DNA from: Notolepis coatsorum
Taxonomy: Eukaryota > Chordata > Actinopteri > Aulopiformes > Paralepididae
DNA: 64,000 nucleotides
Assembly: GCA_963971535.1 (NCBI GenBank)
Contig: OZ020589.1
Coordinates: 80,247,078-80,311,077, forward strand
Reading direction: 5' to 3'
Under the pieces are notes generated by a model that saw nothing but the letters and a program-made list of their open reading frames with translations, did no database searches and was not told the origin of the DNA. This document shows, one piece after another, positions 11,326-22,021 of the stretch. The position numbers and the translations under genes are program-made. Every line of letters begins with the position of its first letter. The first letter of the stretch is position 1.

Positions 11326-12294
11326 GTACGTGAGACATTGCTGCTGTCTAGACACGCTGTGTTGTTGCAGTGTTAGGATTGCCGTCAAGTAGAAGACTGT
11401 GGGAAGGATTAAAGGGGAATACCACCCAAATTAAGAGATCCAGTGTGTTTTTTCCATGGCCAAGGAAAGTTCAATCATTATTTGTGAACATGAGCTGCTC
11501 TTTCCCAAAGGCAGAAACCAGAGAAGTAAGACTAAAACGTTGTCTTACAAGTCTGGAGCTCCTCCATTGACTGGGGCTAGCCATGGTCTAGCATGGTATA
11601 ATATGGTTGGGTTTGTGTCGCCATTGCATTTCTTGAAAACTCTCCGGTTGCTTTAAAAATGCACACCACCAACTGTGCTACACAAGCTAAACCATGATGA
11701 TACAACAGTCCCAGTCGGCTTTGGCCAGGTCTGGCCAGGTTCCAAAGACGATGGAGATGCTCACTGTGTGCCAGAAAGGCCACAGCACGTCTAAACCCTG
11801 GCTAATGGACAAGGCATTAGTGGACCATCTTTACCATCTTTCCCAATTAAATCCGTTCCCTGATTTTCATATGAGTTGACTACTTATGTCGGCTTAGTCT
11901 AAACACACACACACACAATTCTGCCAACTCTGCATATTTGCTGGCATACACACAATGACTGATGATTAGGTGTAAAGTTGTGATGTTGCAATATTATGTA
12001 AATGGTATGCAAGCCTGAGGCCTGGTTCTGTAACAGTGACACAGTTGAACACAACCGGGGCTACAGTGGGCCGGTCGTCATAATGACTCCCAGGCTCCTG
12101 TCTAATGAGCAGATGCCTCTGCTGAAGCAAAGAGGTCTCTGGGCCCAGAGAGCAGGATGGCTTGGATGGAGAACAGATGCTTTCTAAGAATGACTAATGA
12201 CTTTTCACACCAATCGCACTGTGATTGAGTGCGTCTGTATCGGCGGTGTTTGTTTACCCAGACAGTTTACTTTTCTCATATTTTCTATATTCAG
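11326..12294 (+). other. gab1: gab1 intron, no gene seen
   Basis: Start of the roughly 31-kb intron running from 11326 to 42295. No transposon ends were recognised here apart from an AAAGGGGAATACCACCC string near 11412 that resembles a common fish MITE end. Confidence 0.6.
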
Positions 12295-12310
12295 AGTTAA
12301 TTATATTGTT

Positions 12311-12787
12311 TTTTTTTTTATCCACTTTTTCTCCCATTTTCTATATTTTCTCCCATCCCAATTTCGTATCATCCAATTCAACCCTCCCCTGTCACGAACG
12401 CTGTTTCTTGCCTCCCAGAAGCCGGATGCAATGTGGACTAAGTCATACATAGCACAAGTCCCCTCCGGTACTTGAGGTAACAGCAGTCGCATCTTTTCAC
12501 CTGCGCAGCTCGATCTCTCAGTGGCGAGGAGTAACGCGTGGGAGGCTCACGCTGCCCCCGACACTTCTTGATTCTACTTCGCAGGCGCACCAACCGACCT
12601 GTAGGAGTCGCTGTCCACAACGCCCGATCCCCACCCATCAGTTTCCCACCCTCTAATACTGCCAATTGTATTAGTACGGACGACCAGCCAAACTGAAAAC
12701 AATGTGGAGAGCTGGATTCGAACATGCGAACCCAGCGTCTCCACATTGGTGGCGAGTGCCTTGCCCACTACACCACCTAGCCGCCCT
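12311..12787 (-). mobile_element. tRNA-derived SINE, with 16-bp TSD
   Basis: An exact direct repeat AGTTAATTATATTGTT flanks the element at 12295-12310 and 12788-12803. Read on the minus strand, it starts with a tRNA-like head containing GTGTAGTGGGCAAGG (A-box-like) and GTTCGAATCC (B-box), and ends with a poly-A (the T-run at 12311-12319). The same family recurs at 61367-63002. Pol III-driven, LINE-dependent mobilisation is the family expectation. Confidence 0.85.
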
Positions 12788-12803
12788 AGTTAATTATATT
12801 GTT

Positions 12804-12985
12804 TACACTCTTTATTTTTTCTCATATTTTTATATTCAGATCAAATTGTATTGCCTATATTTTTGTATTTCTACTATTACTCTGCCCATACCTGTACCTC
12901 CCCTCCCCCATGCTGCTGCATATGCCTGAATTTCCCCAAGATCAATAAAGTAATATCTTATTCATCTTATCTTATCTTACAACCT
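12804..12985 (+). repeat. Non-LTR retrotransposon 3' tail
   Basis: The tail CCTGAATTTCCCCAAGATC followed by AATAAAG and TATCTTAT-type repeats is a frequent 3' end in fish non-LTR elements. A closely similar tail occurs at about 62019-62057. The SINE at 12311-12787 is inserted in its 5' part. Confidence 0.55.
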
Positions 12986-13156
12986 TCTCCCACATCAATA
13001 TACACAGTTCTGTAGAGTCGTCCTCGAGTCGACTACACAAAAAAGTGCCTTTTGTTCTTAAATTAAAGGTGAATTTTGTCGATTTGTAAACCTGGATCCT
13101 TTGGTTCTGTTGTGAGGAGGGAGTGGTATTCTGACAAAATCATGTCAACAATCCAG

Positions 13157-14043
13157 TAGGGGTGGGAATCGCCAGAGACCTCACGATACGATACTATCAC
13201 GATACTTGCGTCACGATACGATAGTATCGCGATACTAACTATATTAATTAGTATTAAGTATTTAAAAAAAATATAGTTTTATTTAATTTATTACCTTATT
13301 TCAACTGCAAAGTAAAACTTTGTCAACATGTTTTATCTAATAAAATAAAGTTCAGTTTTTTTAATCTCATTTCAATAATTTTTATTGCAGAACATGGTAT
13401 TTTCTCAAGCAGACAGATGTAAACACTGTAATCTGTGTTGCATGTACCTGACAAACTGAACTGTTTGTATTACAGTCATATTCCAACTTAACTGAATGCA
13501 CGTGTGTGTGTGTGTGTGTGTGTGTGGACTGAACAATGCAACTTCCTTATAATTTTTTTTTCTTTTTTTTTATGAATACCGTACTTTTCGCACTATAAGC
13601 CGCACCTGACTATAAGCCGCAGCAGCTAAATTGAATGATGTGTACATATATAAGCCGCACTGGACTATAAGCTGCAGGTGTTTTAATGTTTAATTACCAT
13701 AATTAGCATTGGGACACAATACTGTCGGACAAATAACAAGAATTAACCCATTTACAAGTTGTATTAAGTTTAGCAAATAAGGGAACAGATAAATAACATT
13801 TCAATGCCGTCAAAAAAGCAATATTTAGATTTTTACATTTTCGGGTTTGGTCACGTCGAGTCACATATAAGCCGCACCGTTATATAAGCCGCAGGGTCGA
13901 AAAATGGGGGAAAAAGCTGCGGCTTATAGTCCGAAAAGTACGGTAATTAAATATCTATACTTGGCGTTCCTGTATCGATACAGTATCGCCACGCAAAGTA
14001 ACGCGATACTACTACGTATCGATTCCCCCCCCCCCCACCCCTA
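13157..14043. mobile_element. hAT-type element, 8-bp TSD CAATCCAG
   Basis: Starts TAGGGGTGGGAATCG and ends CCCACCCCTA, with CAATCCAG directly repeated at 13149-13156 and 14044-14051. The subterminal regions are rich in CACGATACGATA motifs, typical of this fish MITE group. It carries a nested element at 13579-13943 and a (GT)n run near 13501-13526. Confidence 0.88.
13579..13943. mobile_element. TIR element with TA target site (ACTATAAGCCGC family)
   Basis: Inverted termini CCGTACTTTTCGCACTATAA and TTATAGTCCGAAAAGTACGG lie between TA dinucleotides at 13577-13578 and 13944-13945. Internal copies of TATAAGCCGCA recur at both ends. The TA duplication suggests Tc1/mariner-like movement. No transposase is present. 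Confidence 0.75.
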
Positions 14044-14511
14044 CAATCCAGGTTGTCCAACAATCCATGACAACAGTGGGGGGCGATGCAGCAGTGTCGA
14101 GACACAGAACATGTTGGTACGTTTTATGTCCAATTATAACGTCCTCCTCACAACATAATGAAATGGTTCAGGATACAAATCTGAGAAATGCCCCTTTAAA
14201 GGATTTAACGACTATTGTTTTTACCACAGTATTCCTTGCATAATTTCTTAATGTGGATATTCTTGTCATGCCAACCATGTTCTCACACAACACAAGCCCG
14301 CAGATGACATATTATTCAACATAAAAATTATAATTGAAAACGGCTAATTAATTTAGAATTAGTTGACTAAGAACCTAACAAGCAATTTGTGGAGTAATGG
14401 ACTAAATGACAGCACCCTGCAGGTCTAAAAGGAAAGATACAGAAGTCTTCTTCCCACTGTTGCCCCCTTGTGGTGGGTCATGTGGTCACAGTAGGTGGAT
14501 CCACTGGAAGA

Positions 14512-14757
14512 TTAAATGGTGCATTTATATAGCGCTTTTATCCAAAGCAATTTGTTCCTCACATTTTCACTCACACATTCACACAACGATGGCGGAGGCA
14601 ACCATGCAAGGTGCCAACCTGCTCATTGGGAGCAATTAGGGGTTAAGTGTCTTGCTCAAGGACACTTCGACACTGCCCGAGAGGAGCGGGAATCTAACCG
14701 GGAACCTCCGGATTACCAGACGACTGCTCTACCTCCCAAGGGACTGTCGCCCCCTGA
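14512..14757 (-). mobile_element. tRNA-derived SINE
   Basis: On the minus strand it begins GGGGGCGACAGTCCCTTGGG with a tRNA-like promoter (GGAGGTAGAGCAGTCG and CCCGGTTAGATTCCC as A and B boxes) and ends with GCGCTATATAAATGC, which resembles an L2-type LINE tail. The body includes the fish-wide GGTGCCAACCTGCTCAT segment. Borrowing an L2 tail is the usual way such SINEs use LINE machinery. Confidence 0.7.
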
Positions 14758-15034
14758 TAACCATTTACATTAGAGATTATAATGTTATGGAACAGCCAGG
14801 CATTGTAGGAGGAGCTGTGCTGTACATCAAACTAGGAGCAATCATTACACATGAAGGCAGTATGTAGGTCTAACGATGACCGGCATAGGTATAATATACT
14901 GGTCAAATGGATTGAATCTTGGTGAATCTGTGAATTGTGTAAATATCCTGGGTTCAACTTGTAGACTGTAATATAGGTTGAGTACATTTTATTTGTCATT
15001 CACACGAGAATCCTGGGTTCAGGTCATGCAGCTA

Positions 15035-15425
15035 TAGGGATGGGTACCGAATTCGGTACTTTTGAGGTACCGAACCGAAACACGTCGGTACTACGGAGTA
15101 TCGAATCAAGTGAGAAACCAAAAAAAAATTATAATAATAATAATAATAATATTTTTAAAAAAATTCACTTTTTTTTTCATGTCAACGTTCACACGCACAA
15201 TATATGCTTACCTAGGATTTTACTTGATTCAACAACAAAGCAGTCGGAGCAATGACGAGCCGAAAACTGTCAATTGTAGTTATTTGAAGTTTGGATTTTT
15301 TTTTACGACTGAGGTAGGTAAATTACATTTCTTGAGACTAAAGTACCGAAAAAAGGTACCGTTGGGTACCGGTATCGATTCACAGGTACCGGTATCGGTT
15401 CAAATGTGAAAGGTACCCATCCCTA
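15035..15425. mobile_element. hAT-type MITE, 8-bp TSD TGCAGCTA
   Basis: Complete element with ends TAGGGATGGGTACC and GGTACCCATCCCTA, and TGCAGCTA directly repeated at 15027-15034 and 15426-15433. The interior is rich in GGTACCG motifs. A broken relative lies at 3871-4588. Confidence 0.9.
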
Positions 15426-15433
15426 TGCAGCTA

Positions 15434-16255
15434 TGCCCCTACATTATATATGTAATATACTCCAGGATGAATCTTCCCATGATTCTTATTGATATGGGAA
15501 CGGGCTGAGGAGGTTATCTCCGACCTATATCTTCAGCTCAGCGTGGCCCAGCAAGACCGAGATGGGAAGATACTTCAAAGACCATTGTTAACAACAACCT
15601 ATACTGTAGCTCCTGTAAAATGAGGTGCACTACGGTGTGGTGGTCCTTCCTTTCTGGCGGCAGCTACAATGAACATTCAGGAGCCTATTCTCAGTCGTGG
15701 AAAAAGTTGTCAAATTCTTTACTTAGAGGTATAATGAGTAAAACAATGTACAGACTCATACAAACATAATCCCTCTCAATCATCACTTAAAACCACCAGA
15801 TGAAAACTAGCTCATTAGCTAACTCTGGCACATTTACATTGATGTGGAAACTGAAGATGTTGATTAATGTGCACTGTCCCTGGGTAAAAAAATTAAGAAA
15901 AGAGAAGAGAAAACAAACATAATCCTTTCCCTCTGTCTATATTTTCTCAATTTGTTGTGCTCTGGATGTTTTGGGGAATTGAGTGCATGTTATGTGCACG
16001 TTGCGTACATGTATCCCCACCATACTTGCCATTTCCCCATGTGGAATGCACCTGATAATCCTGATTGTATAAACACGCTGCTTGTGGGCATTTTCAAAAA
16101 GAAAATGGTGGCTTGTTTGCTTGTCAACTTTATCTTTTTCTACCTAAAGTTGAAGCTAAAATATGTTTCTGACAAATAATTTTGTGGTGACTTTGATATG
16201 ATATTGCTGGACCTTGAGTCATGTTTGATTTGCAATGCCTAGTGGTGCTCTAGTG
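15434..16255 (+). other. gab1: gab1 intron, nothing recognised
   Basis: No exon, transposon terminus or array was recognised. Confidence 0.6.
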
Positions 16256-16257
16256 CA

Positions 16258-16878
16258 GGGGTTCCCAAACTTTTCAGACCGTGCCCCAAAAATAACGGGG
16301 TCAGAGAGCCGCGACCCCCACTATTATAGGAGGTAAAATTTTTATTTTAAAATTTTTTTATAAGTGGAAATGTATGGTTGAAACATGCACACGTTCAAAC
16401 GCACTCACACTAATAAGCATTGGAGGCAGTTTTAACCAGGGCCGGACTGAGGAAATCATTCAGGCCAGGAAATATAGTGCAAAATATAGCCCCAGTCAGG
16501 CCACTTTTTAAGCAGGGGGTCTGGGGGTCCCCCACCAGGACATTTCTTGTTACAAAGACTTCATTTCCTGCATTCTGGTGCAGGCATTTTTTTTATTTGT
16601 ACCCTTTAAATGCCAGTGTTTGTGATGGCATCACAAATTATTGTTAAACAACAGGCTAGCATATGTATGATTAGCAACAACACTGATTTTGATGGATTTT
16701 CAGTTTTTTTGTAATGTCAGATTGAAAATAATACTTCAGCCCTGATCATAACACCACATATTAATTTTATAATTCTAACCCTTTAAATGCCAGTGTGTGT
16801 GATGGCATATATTTGCAATATATCAAATGCAAAGTAGATTTTTCTGGGGGGGATTATTACAGGCTAGCATGTGTCAAT
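16258..16878. repeat. Transposon-end fragments and a direct duplication
   Basis: CAGGGGTTCCCAAACTTTT at 16257 and CAGGGCCGGACTGAGG at 16438 look like left ends of two hAT families, but their right ends were not found. A segment with CCCTTTAAATGCCAGTGT occurs twice (about 16604 and 16779), and each copy is followed by ACAGGCTAGCAT. This duplicated sequence is the host of the 16879-22774 insertion. Confidence 0.5.
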
Positions 16879-17387
16879 AGGCTTGTTCGAGATGGGATAG
16901 GCGGACGCAGATCTGCGCAGGTTTCACTACTGCCTCGCCAAGCGCGTTGCATGACGGTTAGAATGTTGTCCGACTTGCTCTGAAAATCTGACGAGGCGAG
17001 GCGTGGAACTCCCGCGGGAGCGAGCCACAAGCAGCCTTCAGAGCGAGGCGCCACAGTACCTCTCACTCGGCTGCTCCCGGCTGGGAAGCGACTTGCTATG
17101 GTCGGGCAAAGCGCCTATTGGCTCAGAAAGGTTGTCAGTCACCAGCCACGTGACAGCCAGGGAGTTATGAGACGTTTGATTGATTGATTGAAAACTTTAT
17201 TATGTTATGCGTAGTGCGGTCAGGCGATTAAAATTTTTAATCTAATTAATTACAGGTTTTGTAATTAATTAATCTAATTAATCGCATTTTAATCGCATAT
17301 TTATATTTCATATTCATATAAATATTTAAAATTCAAGGACATTACATTATTGTGGCAGGTGACTGATCAATTAAATACACCAAGAAG

Positions 17388-18065
17388 AATGCTTTAGAAA
17401 TCAATTTTATTAAATAAATAAAATAAATAAAATGAAAACATACCTCTCAATAAGGTAACATTTGTTGCTGATACAGCTAACAGTTTACACTAAGCTACAG
17501 TATCCTCAAATCAGGGTCTACTGCAGGATCTAGTGCAGGGTCTACTACAGGGTCTACTGTATGCATGACATCTATTCCTCAGCTTGTTTACATTGTCTGA
17601 GTGTAAGGCTGCCCTCTTCTTTTGGACTATGTGACCTGCAAGTGAAGAATGCTTTAGAAATCAATTCTATTAAATTGAATAAATAAATAAAATGAATGAA
17701 AACATACCTCTCAATAAGGTAACATTTGTTGCCGATACAGCCAATAACAGTTTACACTAAGCTACAGTATCCTCAAAAATCAGGGTCTAGTGCAGGGTTT
17801 ACTACAGGGTCTACTGTATGCATGACATCTATTCCTTGAGCCAATTGCTAAGACAAACAAGCTTCAGCTTGTTTACATTGTCTGTGTGTAAGGCTGCCCT
17901 CTTCTTTTGGACTATGTGACCTGCAAGTGAAGAATGCTTTAGAAATCAATTTTATTAAATTGAATAAAATAAAATGAATGAAAACATACATCTCAATAAG
18001 GTAACATTTGTTGCTGATACAGCCAATAACAGTTTACACTAAGCTACAGTATCCTCAAAAATCAA
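17388..18065 (-). repeat. Tandem copies of the hAT transposase 3' coding end
   Basis: Three units of about 250 bp share AGAATGCTTTAGAAATCAAT, CTCAATAAGGTAACATTTG and TTTACACTAAGCTACAG. At 17568-17640 and 17821-17930 they include copies of the final coding segment of the transposase (VQKKRAALLSDNVNKL), which is normally at 19440-19520. The copy at 17568-17640 has lost the last part. These are downstream duplications and are not translated as part of the gene. Confidence 0.8.
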
Positions 18066-18086
18066 AACAGCCCACAGCAAGCTACA

Positions 18087-19375
18087 GTGTCTGGGGGCAT
18101 GACTACAGGGTCTAGTACAGTGTCTACTACAGTGTCTGGGGGCATGACTACAGGGTCTAGTACAGTGTCTACTACAGTGTCTGGGGGCATGACTACAGGG
18201 TCTAGTACAGTGTCTACTACAGTGTCTGGGGGCATGACTACAGGGTCTACTACAGTGTCTGGGGGCATGACTACAGGGTCTAGTACAGTGTCTGGGGGCA
18301 TGACTACAGGGTCTAGTACAGTGTCTGGGGGCATGACTACAGGGTCTAGTACAGTGTCTGGGGGCATGACTACAGGGTCTACTACAGTGTCTGGGGGCAT
18401 GACTACAGGGTCTAGTACAGTGTCTGGGGGCATGACTACAGGGTCTACTACAGTGTCTGGGGGCATGACTACAGGGTCTACTACAGTGTCTGGGGGCATG
18501 ACTACAGGGTCTAGTACAGTGTCTGGGGGCATGACTACAGGGTCTAGTACAGTGTCTGGGGGCATGGTCTACTACAGTGTCTGGGGGCATGACTACAGTG
18601 TCTACTACAGTGTCTGGGGGCATGACTACAGGGTCTAGTACAGTGTCTGGGGGCATGACTACAGGGTCTAGTACAGTGTCTGGGGGCATGACTACAGGGT
18701 CTAGTACAGTGTCTGGGGGCATGACTACAGGGTCTAGTACAGTGTCTGGGGGCATGACTACAGGGTCTACTACAGTGTCTGGGGGCATGACTACAGGGTC
18801 TACTACAGTGTCTGGGGGCATGACTACAGTGTCTACTACAGTGTCTGGGGGCATGACTACAGTGTCTACTACAGTGTCTGGGGGCATGACTACAGTGTCT
18901 ACTACAGTGTCTGGGGGCATGACTACAGTGTCTACTACAGTGTCTGGGGGCATGACTACAGGGTCTAGTACAGTGTCTGGGGGCATGGTCTACTACAGTG
19001 TCTGGGGGCATGACTACAGGGTCTACTACAGTGTCTGGGGGCATGACTACAGGGTCTAGTACAGTGTCTGGGGGCATGGTCTACTACAGTGTCTGGGGGC
19101 ATGACTACAGGGTCTGGGGGCATGACTACAGGGTCTAGTACAGTGTCTGGGGGCATGACTACAGGGTCTAGTACAGTGTCTGGGGGCATGGTCTACTACA
19201 GTGTCTGGGGGCATGACTACAGGGTCTACTACAGTGTCTGGGGGCATGACTACAGGGTCTACTACAGTGTCTGGGGGCATGACTACAGGGTCTACTACAG
19301 TTTCTGGGGGCATGACTACAGGGTCTACTACAGTGTCTGGGGGCATGACTACAGGGTCTACTACAGGGTCTGAGG
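18087..19375. repeat. 33-bp minisatellite inside the hAT element
   Basis: About forty units follow the pattern CAGTGTCTGGGGGCATGACTA plus a variable CAGGGTCTAGTA or CAGGGTCTACTA segment; some units are shortened or fused. Because 33 is a multiple of 3, long open frames appear on both strands (SGGMTTGSSTV-like and MPPDTVLDPVV-like). They have no start context or homology and are best seen as repeat artefacts. Confidence 0.93.
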
Positions 19376-19433
19376 CATGACTGCAGGGTCTAGTGCAGGG
19401 TCTAGTGCAGGGTCTACTGTATGCATGACAAAT

Positions 19434-19832
19434 CTATTCCTTGAGCCAATTGCTAAGACAAACAAGCTTGTTTACATTGTCTGAGAGTAAGGCTGCCCTC
19501 TTCTTTTGGACTATGTGACCTGCAAGTGAAAATAGCCTCTCACATGGCACAGAGGTGGCAGGAGTAGCCAGATATTTGCGAGCAAGAGGAGACAGCTGTC
19601 CATAGGCTTTTGCGTGAGCTGCCCACCACTCCAGTGGACAGTCATTCATTCCGATGCTGGGCTCAGCTTTGTAGAGGTCTAATTGTCCTGACAGTACCCT
19701 GACTTCATCTGAATCAGAGTCTGAAGACAGCAGGAGGAGGGTCCTCTTCGCTGGTGGCTCGTCCTCTGTGGCTTGTGGAGCAGCTTTGTCTGCTTCTGGT
19801 CCTGGCAGCATCTCTTTAAGCCAGGTCCACAC
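19434..19832 (-). CDS. hAT transposase, last exon (hATC dimerisation domain)
   Basis: The final exon of the transposase begins at an acceptor TTATTAG|GTG in phase 0 and ends in TAG. It encodes VWTWLKEML, an acidic serine-rich linker (SSDSDSDE), then WWAAHAKAYGQLSPLARKYL, PCERLFSLAGHIV and a tail ending LSNWLKE. This is the conserved C-terminal hAT dimerisation region, needed for transposase multimers. It is intact. Its 3' end has been copied several times in the downstream repeat block. Confidence 0.92.
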   Translation of the reverse strand: MWTWLKEMLPGPEADKAAPQATEDEPPAKRTLLLLSSDSDSDEVRVLSGQLDLYKAEPSIGMNDCPLEWWAAHAKAYGQLSPLARKYLATPATSVPCERLFSLAGHIVQKKRAALLSDNVNKLVCLSNWLKE

Positions 19833-19919
19833 CTAATAAGAGGGACAATTAATTAGTTGCATAGGACTTTTCATGACAGCCTAAGGACTTAACACTGGTC
19901 TTCTCATTCACACACACAC

Positions 19920-20172
19920 CTCATCCCTCTCGTCCTTTGGTACGCTCTTCAAGTCCTTGAATCGCGGGTCGAGGGCTGTAGCCAGCTTCAGCCATCTGTT
20001 GTTGAGGGTCGCTTTGCGTGCGTCCAGGTCCTTCGTGAAGCTGGCCTTGAACTTTACCATGTAGCCCGGATCCTCCTCGTTGAGGTCCATGATGCGGTTT
20101 AGGTGGCAGAGTGCGGGGAGCACCACAGAGCATGAGACGTAGGTTTCCCCTCCAAGGAGCTCAGTCACATAC
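19920..20172 (-). CDS. hAT transposase, internal exon
   Basis: Phase 2 entry (G completing an Arg codon), phase 0 exit at GATGAG|GTGTGT. The peptide runs YVTELLGGETYVSCSVVLPA and later LATALDPRFKDLKSVPK, which is typical of the helical region just before the hATC domain in ZBED-like hAT transposases. The exon is flanked by an acceptor CACTGCAG. No internal lesion was seen. Confidence 0.9.
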
Positions 20173-20189
20173 CTGCAGTGAAACAAGAG

Positions 20190-20745
20190 AGCGAGAGAGA
20201 AAGAGGTGAAGGTGTGTGTATGAGAGGGAGATAGGTGTGTGTATGGGGGAGAGAGGGGGGGTGAGGTGTGTGTATGGGAGAGAGATAGGTGTGTGTATGG
20301 GGGAGAGAGGGGGGGGTGAGGTGTGTGTATGGGAGAGAGAGGGGTGAGGTGTGTGTATGGGGGAGAGAGGGGGGGGGGTGAGGTGTGTGTATGGGAGAGA
20401 GATATGTGTGTGTATGGGGGAGAGAGGGGGGGGTGAGGTGTGTGTATGGGAGAGATAGGTGTGTGTATGGGGGAGAGAGGGGGGGGTGAGGTGTGTGTAT
20501 GGGAGAGAGATAGGTGTGTGTATGGGGGAGAGAGGGGGGGTGAGGTGTGTGTATGGGAGAGATAGGTGTGTGTATGGGGGAGAGAGGGGGGGGTGAGGTG
20601 TGTGTATGGGAGAGAGATAGGTGTGTGTATGGGGGAGAGAGGGGGGTGAGGTGTGTGTATGGGAGAGAGAGAGTGGGGTGTGAGGTGTGTGTATGGGGGA
20701 GAGAGAGAGAGGAGGGGGGTGTATGGGGGGAGAGAGAGAGGGAGA
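20190..20745 (-). repeat. Minisatellite in a hAT transposase intron
   Basis: Purine/GT-rich units built from GTGAGGTGTGTGTATGGGAG and GATAGGTGTGTGTATGGGG with G-runs of 6-9 occupy almost the whole intron between the exons at 19920-20172 and 20755-20907. Read on the minus strand, the gene's sense, it is C/T/A-rich. Open frames across it are low-complexity. Confidence 0.92.
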
Positions 20746-20754
20746 GACACTTAC

Positions 20755-20907
20755 CTGCAGGGCTCAAGTACAAGCTCCAGCTTCTTCAGTTTGTCACACT
20801 CTGTGGGGGTCAGCATGGACAGCTTGTGGTTCTGTTGGGCCAAAGTGGCAGTCACAGCCTCCTGGTTCCTCAGGTACCGTGAGATCATGGCCAGTGTCGA
20901 ATTCCAC
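20755..20907 (-). CDS. hAT transposase, internal exon
   Basis: A 153-nt exon, phase 2 at both ends, with acceptor TTGGAAG|G and donor CTGCAG|GTAAGT. The peptide begins WNSTLAMISRYLRNQEAV and ends KKLELVLEPCR; the W/RWNST motif is a family landmark that follows the catalytic core. The acceptor tract is weak, but the frame joins cleanly on both sides. Confidence 0.85.
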
Positions 20908-21048
20908 CTTCCAATTCAATAAAATAACTATTAGTCCCACTGGGGGTTGTTAATGCAGCATGATGCAATTGTACAGAACACAAAGAAATAAACACACACA
21001 CACACTAAATTTACCTTAAGCATACAACAGGTAGTTAAACAGTCTCAC

Positions 21049-21836
21049 CTTGTGGATACATCTTGTATCATGGGCTCTTTTGCTTGTCCGAGGGCAGTCT
21101 GCTGCTGCTGCAGTTCTTCTGTACTGGCAGGGCTGTGCTTGAAGTGGCCTACAATCTTGCGGCACTTTGCCAGGGTGGTGTCAAGGCTTCTGTCCTCAAG
21201 GGAGACTGTGATGGTTCTTTGCAGCACGTGTGCAGCACATGGCATGTGCTGGAACGGCATATAGCGCGCTGCTGCTATCATATTACGGGCGGAATCAGTC
21301 CCAATAGATGTGACTTTATCTTTTATATTCCACTCCTCTATTACTGTGTTGAACTGTTCAGCACACGCATCGGCGAAATGGCGGCCCACAGTTTTGGTCA
21401 CCGTTAATGCAAATGATTGCAGTTTCCACTCAGTATCGATCAAGTGCACTGTGACACCCAAATAATTATGATTGCCCACCGACGTCCAGTGATCACCCGT
21501 TAGGGCCATTGGGCCAGCCCGTGCCAACACTTCTTCCCTCGCCTCCCTCTCTGTGTCATACATGTTGTGGATCCTTTTCATCACTGTAGCTCTCGAGGGT
21601 AGCTTGTAATTTGGGTCAGACGACGCTATTCGAAATGACTCCGCTAAACCCTTATCTTCCACTATAGCTATTGGCCTACAAGATTTTGCTATCCACTTCG
21701 CGACGCTGTTGGTTAGTTTGTCTGTGGTGGATTTACTCAACCGTTTGCCTAACGGTAATTCTCCAAGAGTGGTTTGACGAAGCGTGCGAGTTGCTCTGGA
21801 GCTAACGTTAGCTACACACTGGAGCTGCTCGAACAA
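21049..21836 (-). CDS. hAT transposase, catalytic-core exon
   Basis: Encodes TTLGELPLGKRLSKSTTDKL, then the RNase H-like catalytic parts: LTGDHWTSVGNHNYLGVTVH (first Asp), SIGTDSARNM (second Asp) and PCAAHVLQ (the C-x-x-H type motif of hAT enzymes). It ends in phase 2 at CACAAG|GTGAGA. The catalytic Asp residues are present. At its 5' side the frame does not join the BED-finger exon directly (see that entry). Similar to ZBED1-like transposases; substrate is presumably the element's own termini. Confidence 0.9.
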
Positions 21837-22021
21837 CTTGCCTGGACATGTTTAGCGTTCATGTGATACGTTAGACTAGAGCAGCTTCGGTGATACGCAA
21901 ATTCTTTTTGACATAAGCTACATATTACAATGGTCTTGTTTACTGTCCCATCTATATTCTTTTTGAAATTGAACTTGCCGTTCATAGGTCCCAGGAGTAT
22001 CGCCTCGGGTGATGCTGACAT
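21815..22021 (-). pseudogene. hAT transposase N-terminus: BED zinc finger, then frameshift
   Basis: Begins MSASPEAILLGPMNGKFNFK and contains CSLCQKEFAYHRSCSSLTYH plus MNAKH, a C2H2-type BED finger that binds the element ends. Just after a Ser-rich stretch the frame meets a stop, while the continuing protein (VANVSSRATRTLRQ) is in another frame. The break lies in a short GTGT run near 21812-21818, so a 2-nt gain or 1-nt loss is enough to explain it. No splice sites were found that would bridge the shift. Confidence 0.8.

Larger units (their letters stand above)
13062..14200. mobile_element. Outer TTAAAGG-type MITE of a three-level nest
   Basis: The left end TTAAAGGTGAATTTTGTC and the inverted right end (TTAAAGGGGCATTTCTCAG on the minus strand) are imperfect inverted repeats, followed inward by GATTTGT on both sides. 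Without its insert it would be only about 250 bp long. Related end sequences occur at 3244, 11412, 48860 and 61270. The target duplication is unclear. Confidence 0.5.

Noticed and set aside
18039-19346. Long repetitive open frames on both strands over the 33-bp array
   Set aside because: They exist only because the unit length is a multiple of three and lacks stops; no homology, start context or splice partners.
20165-20773. His/Thr/Ser/Pro-rich open frames, minus strand
   Set aside because: Low-complexity translation of the GT/G-rich minisatellite in a hAT intron.
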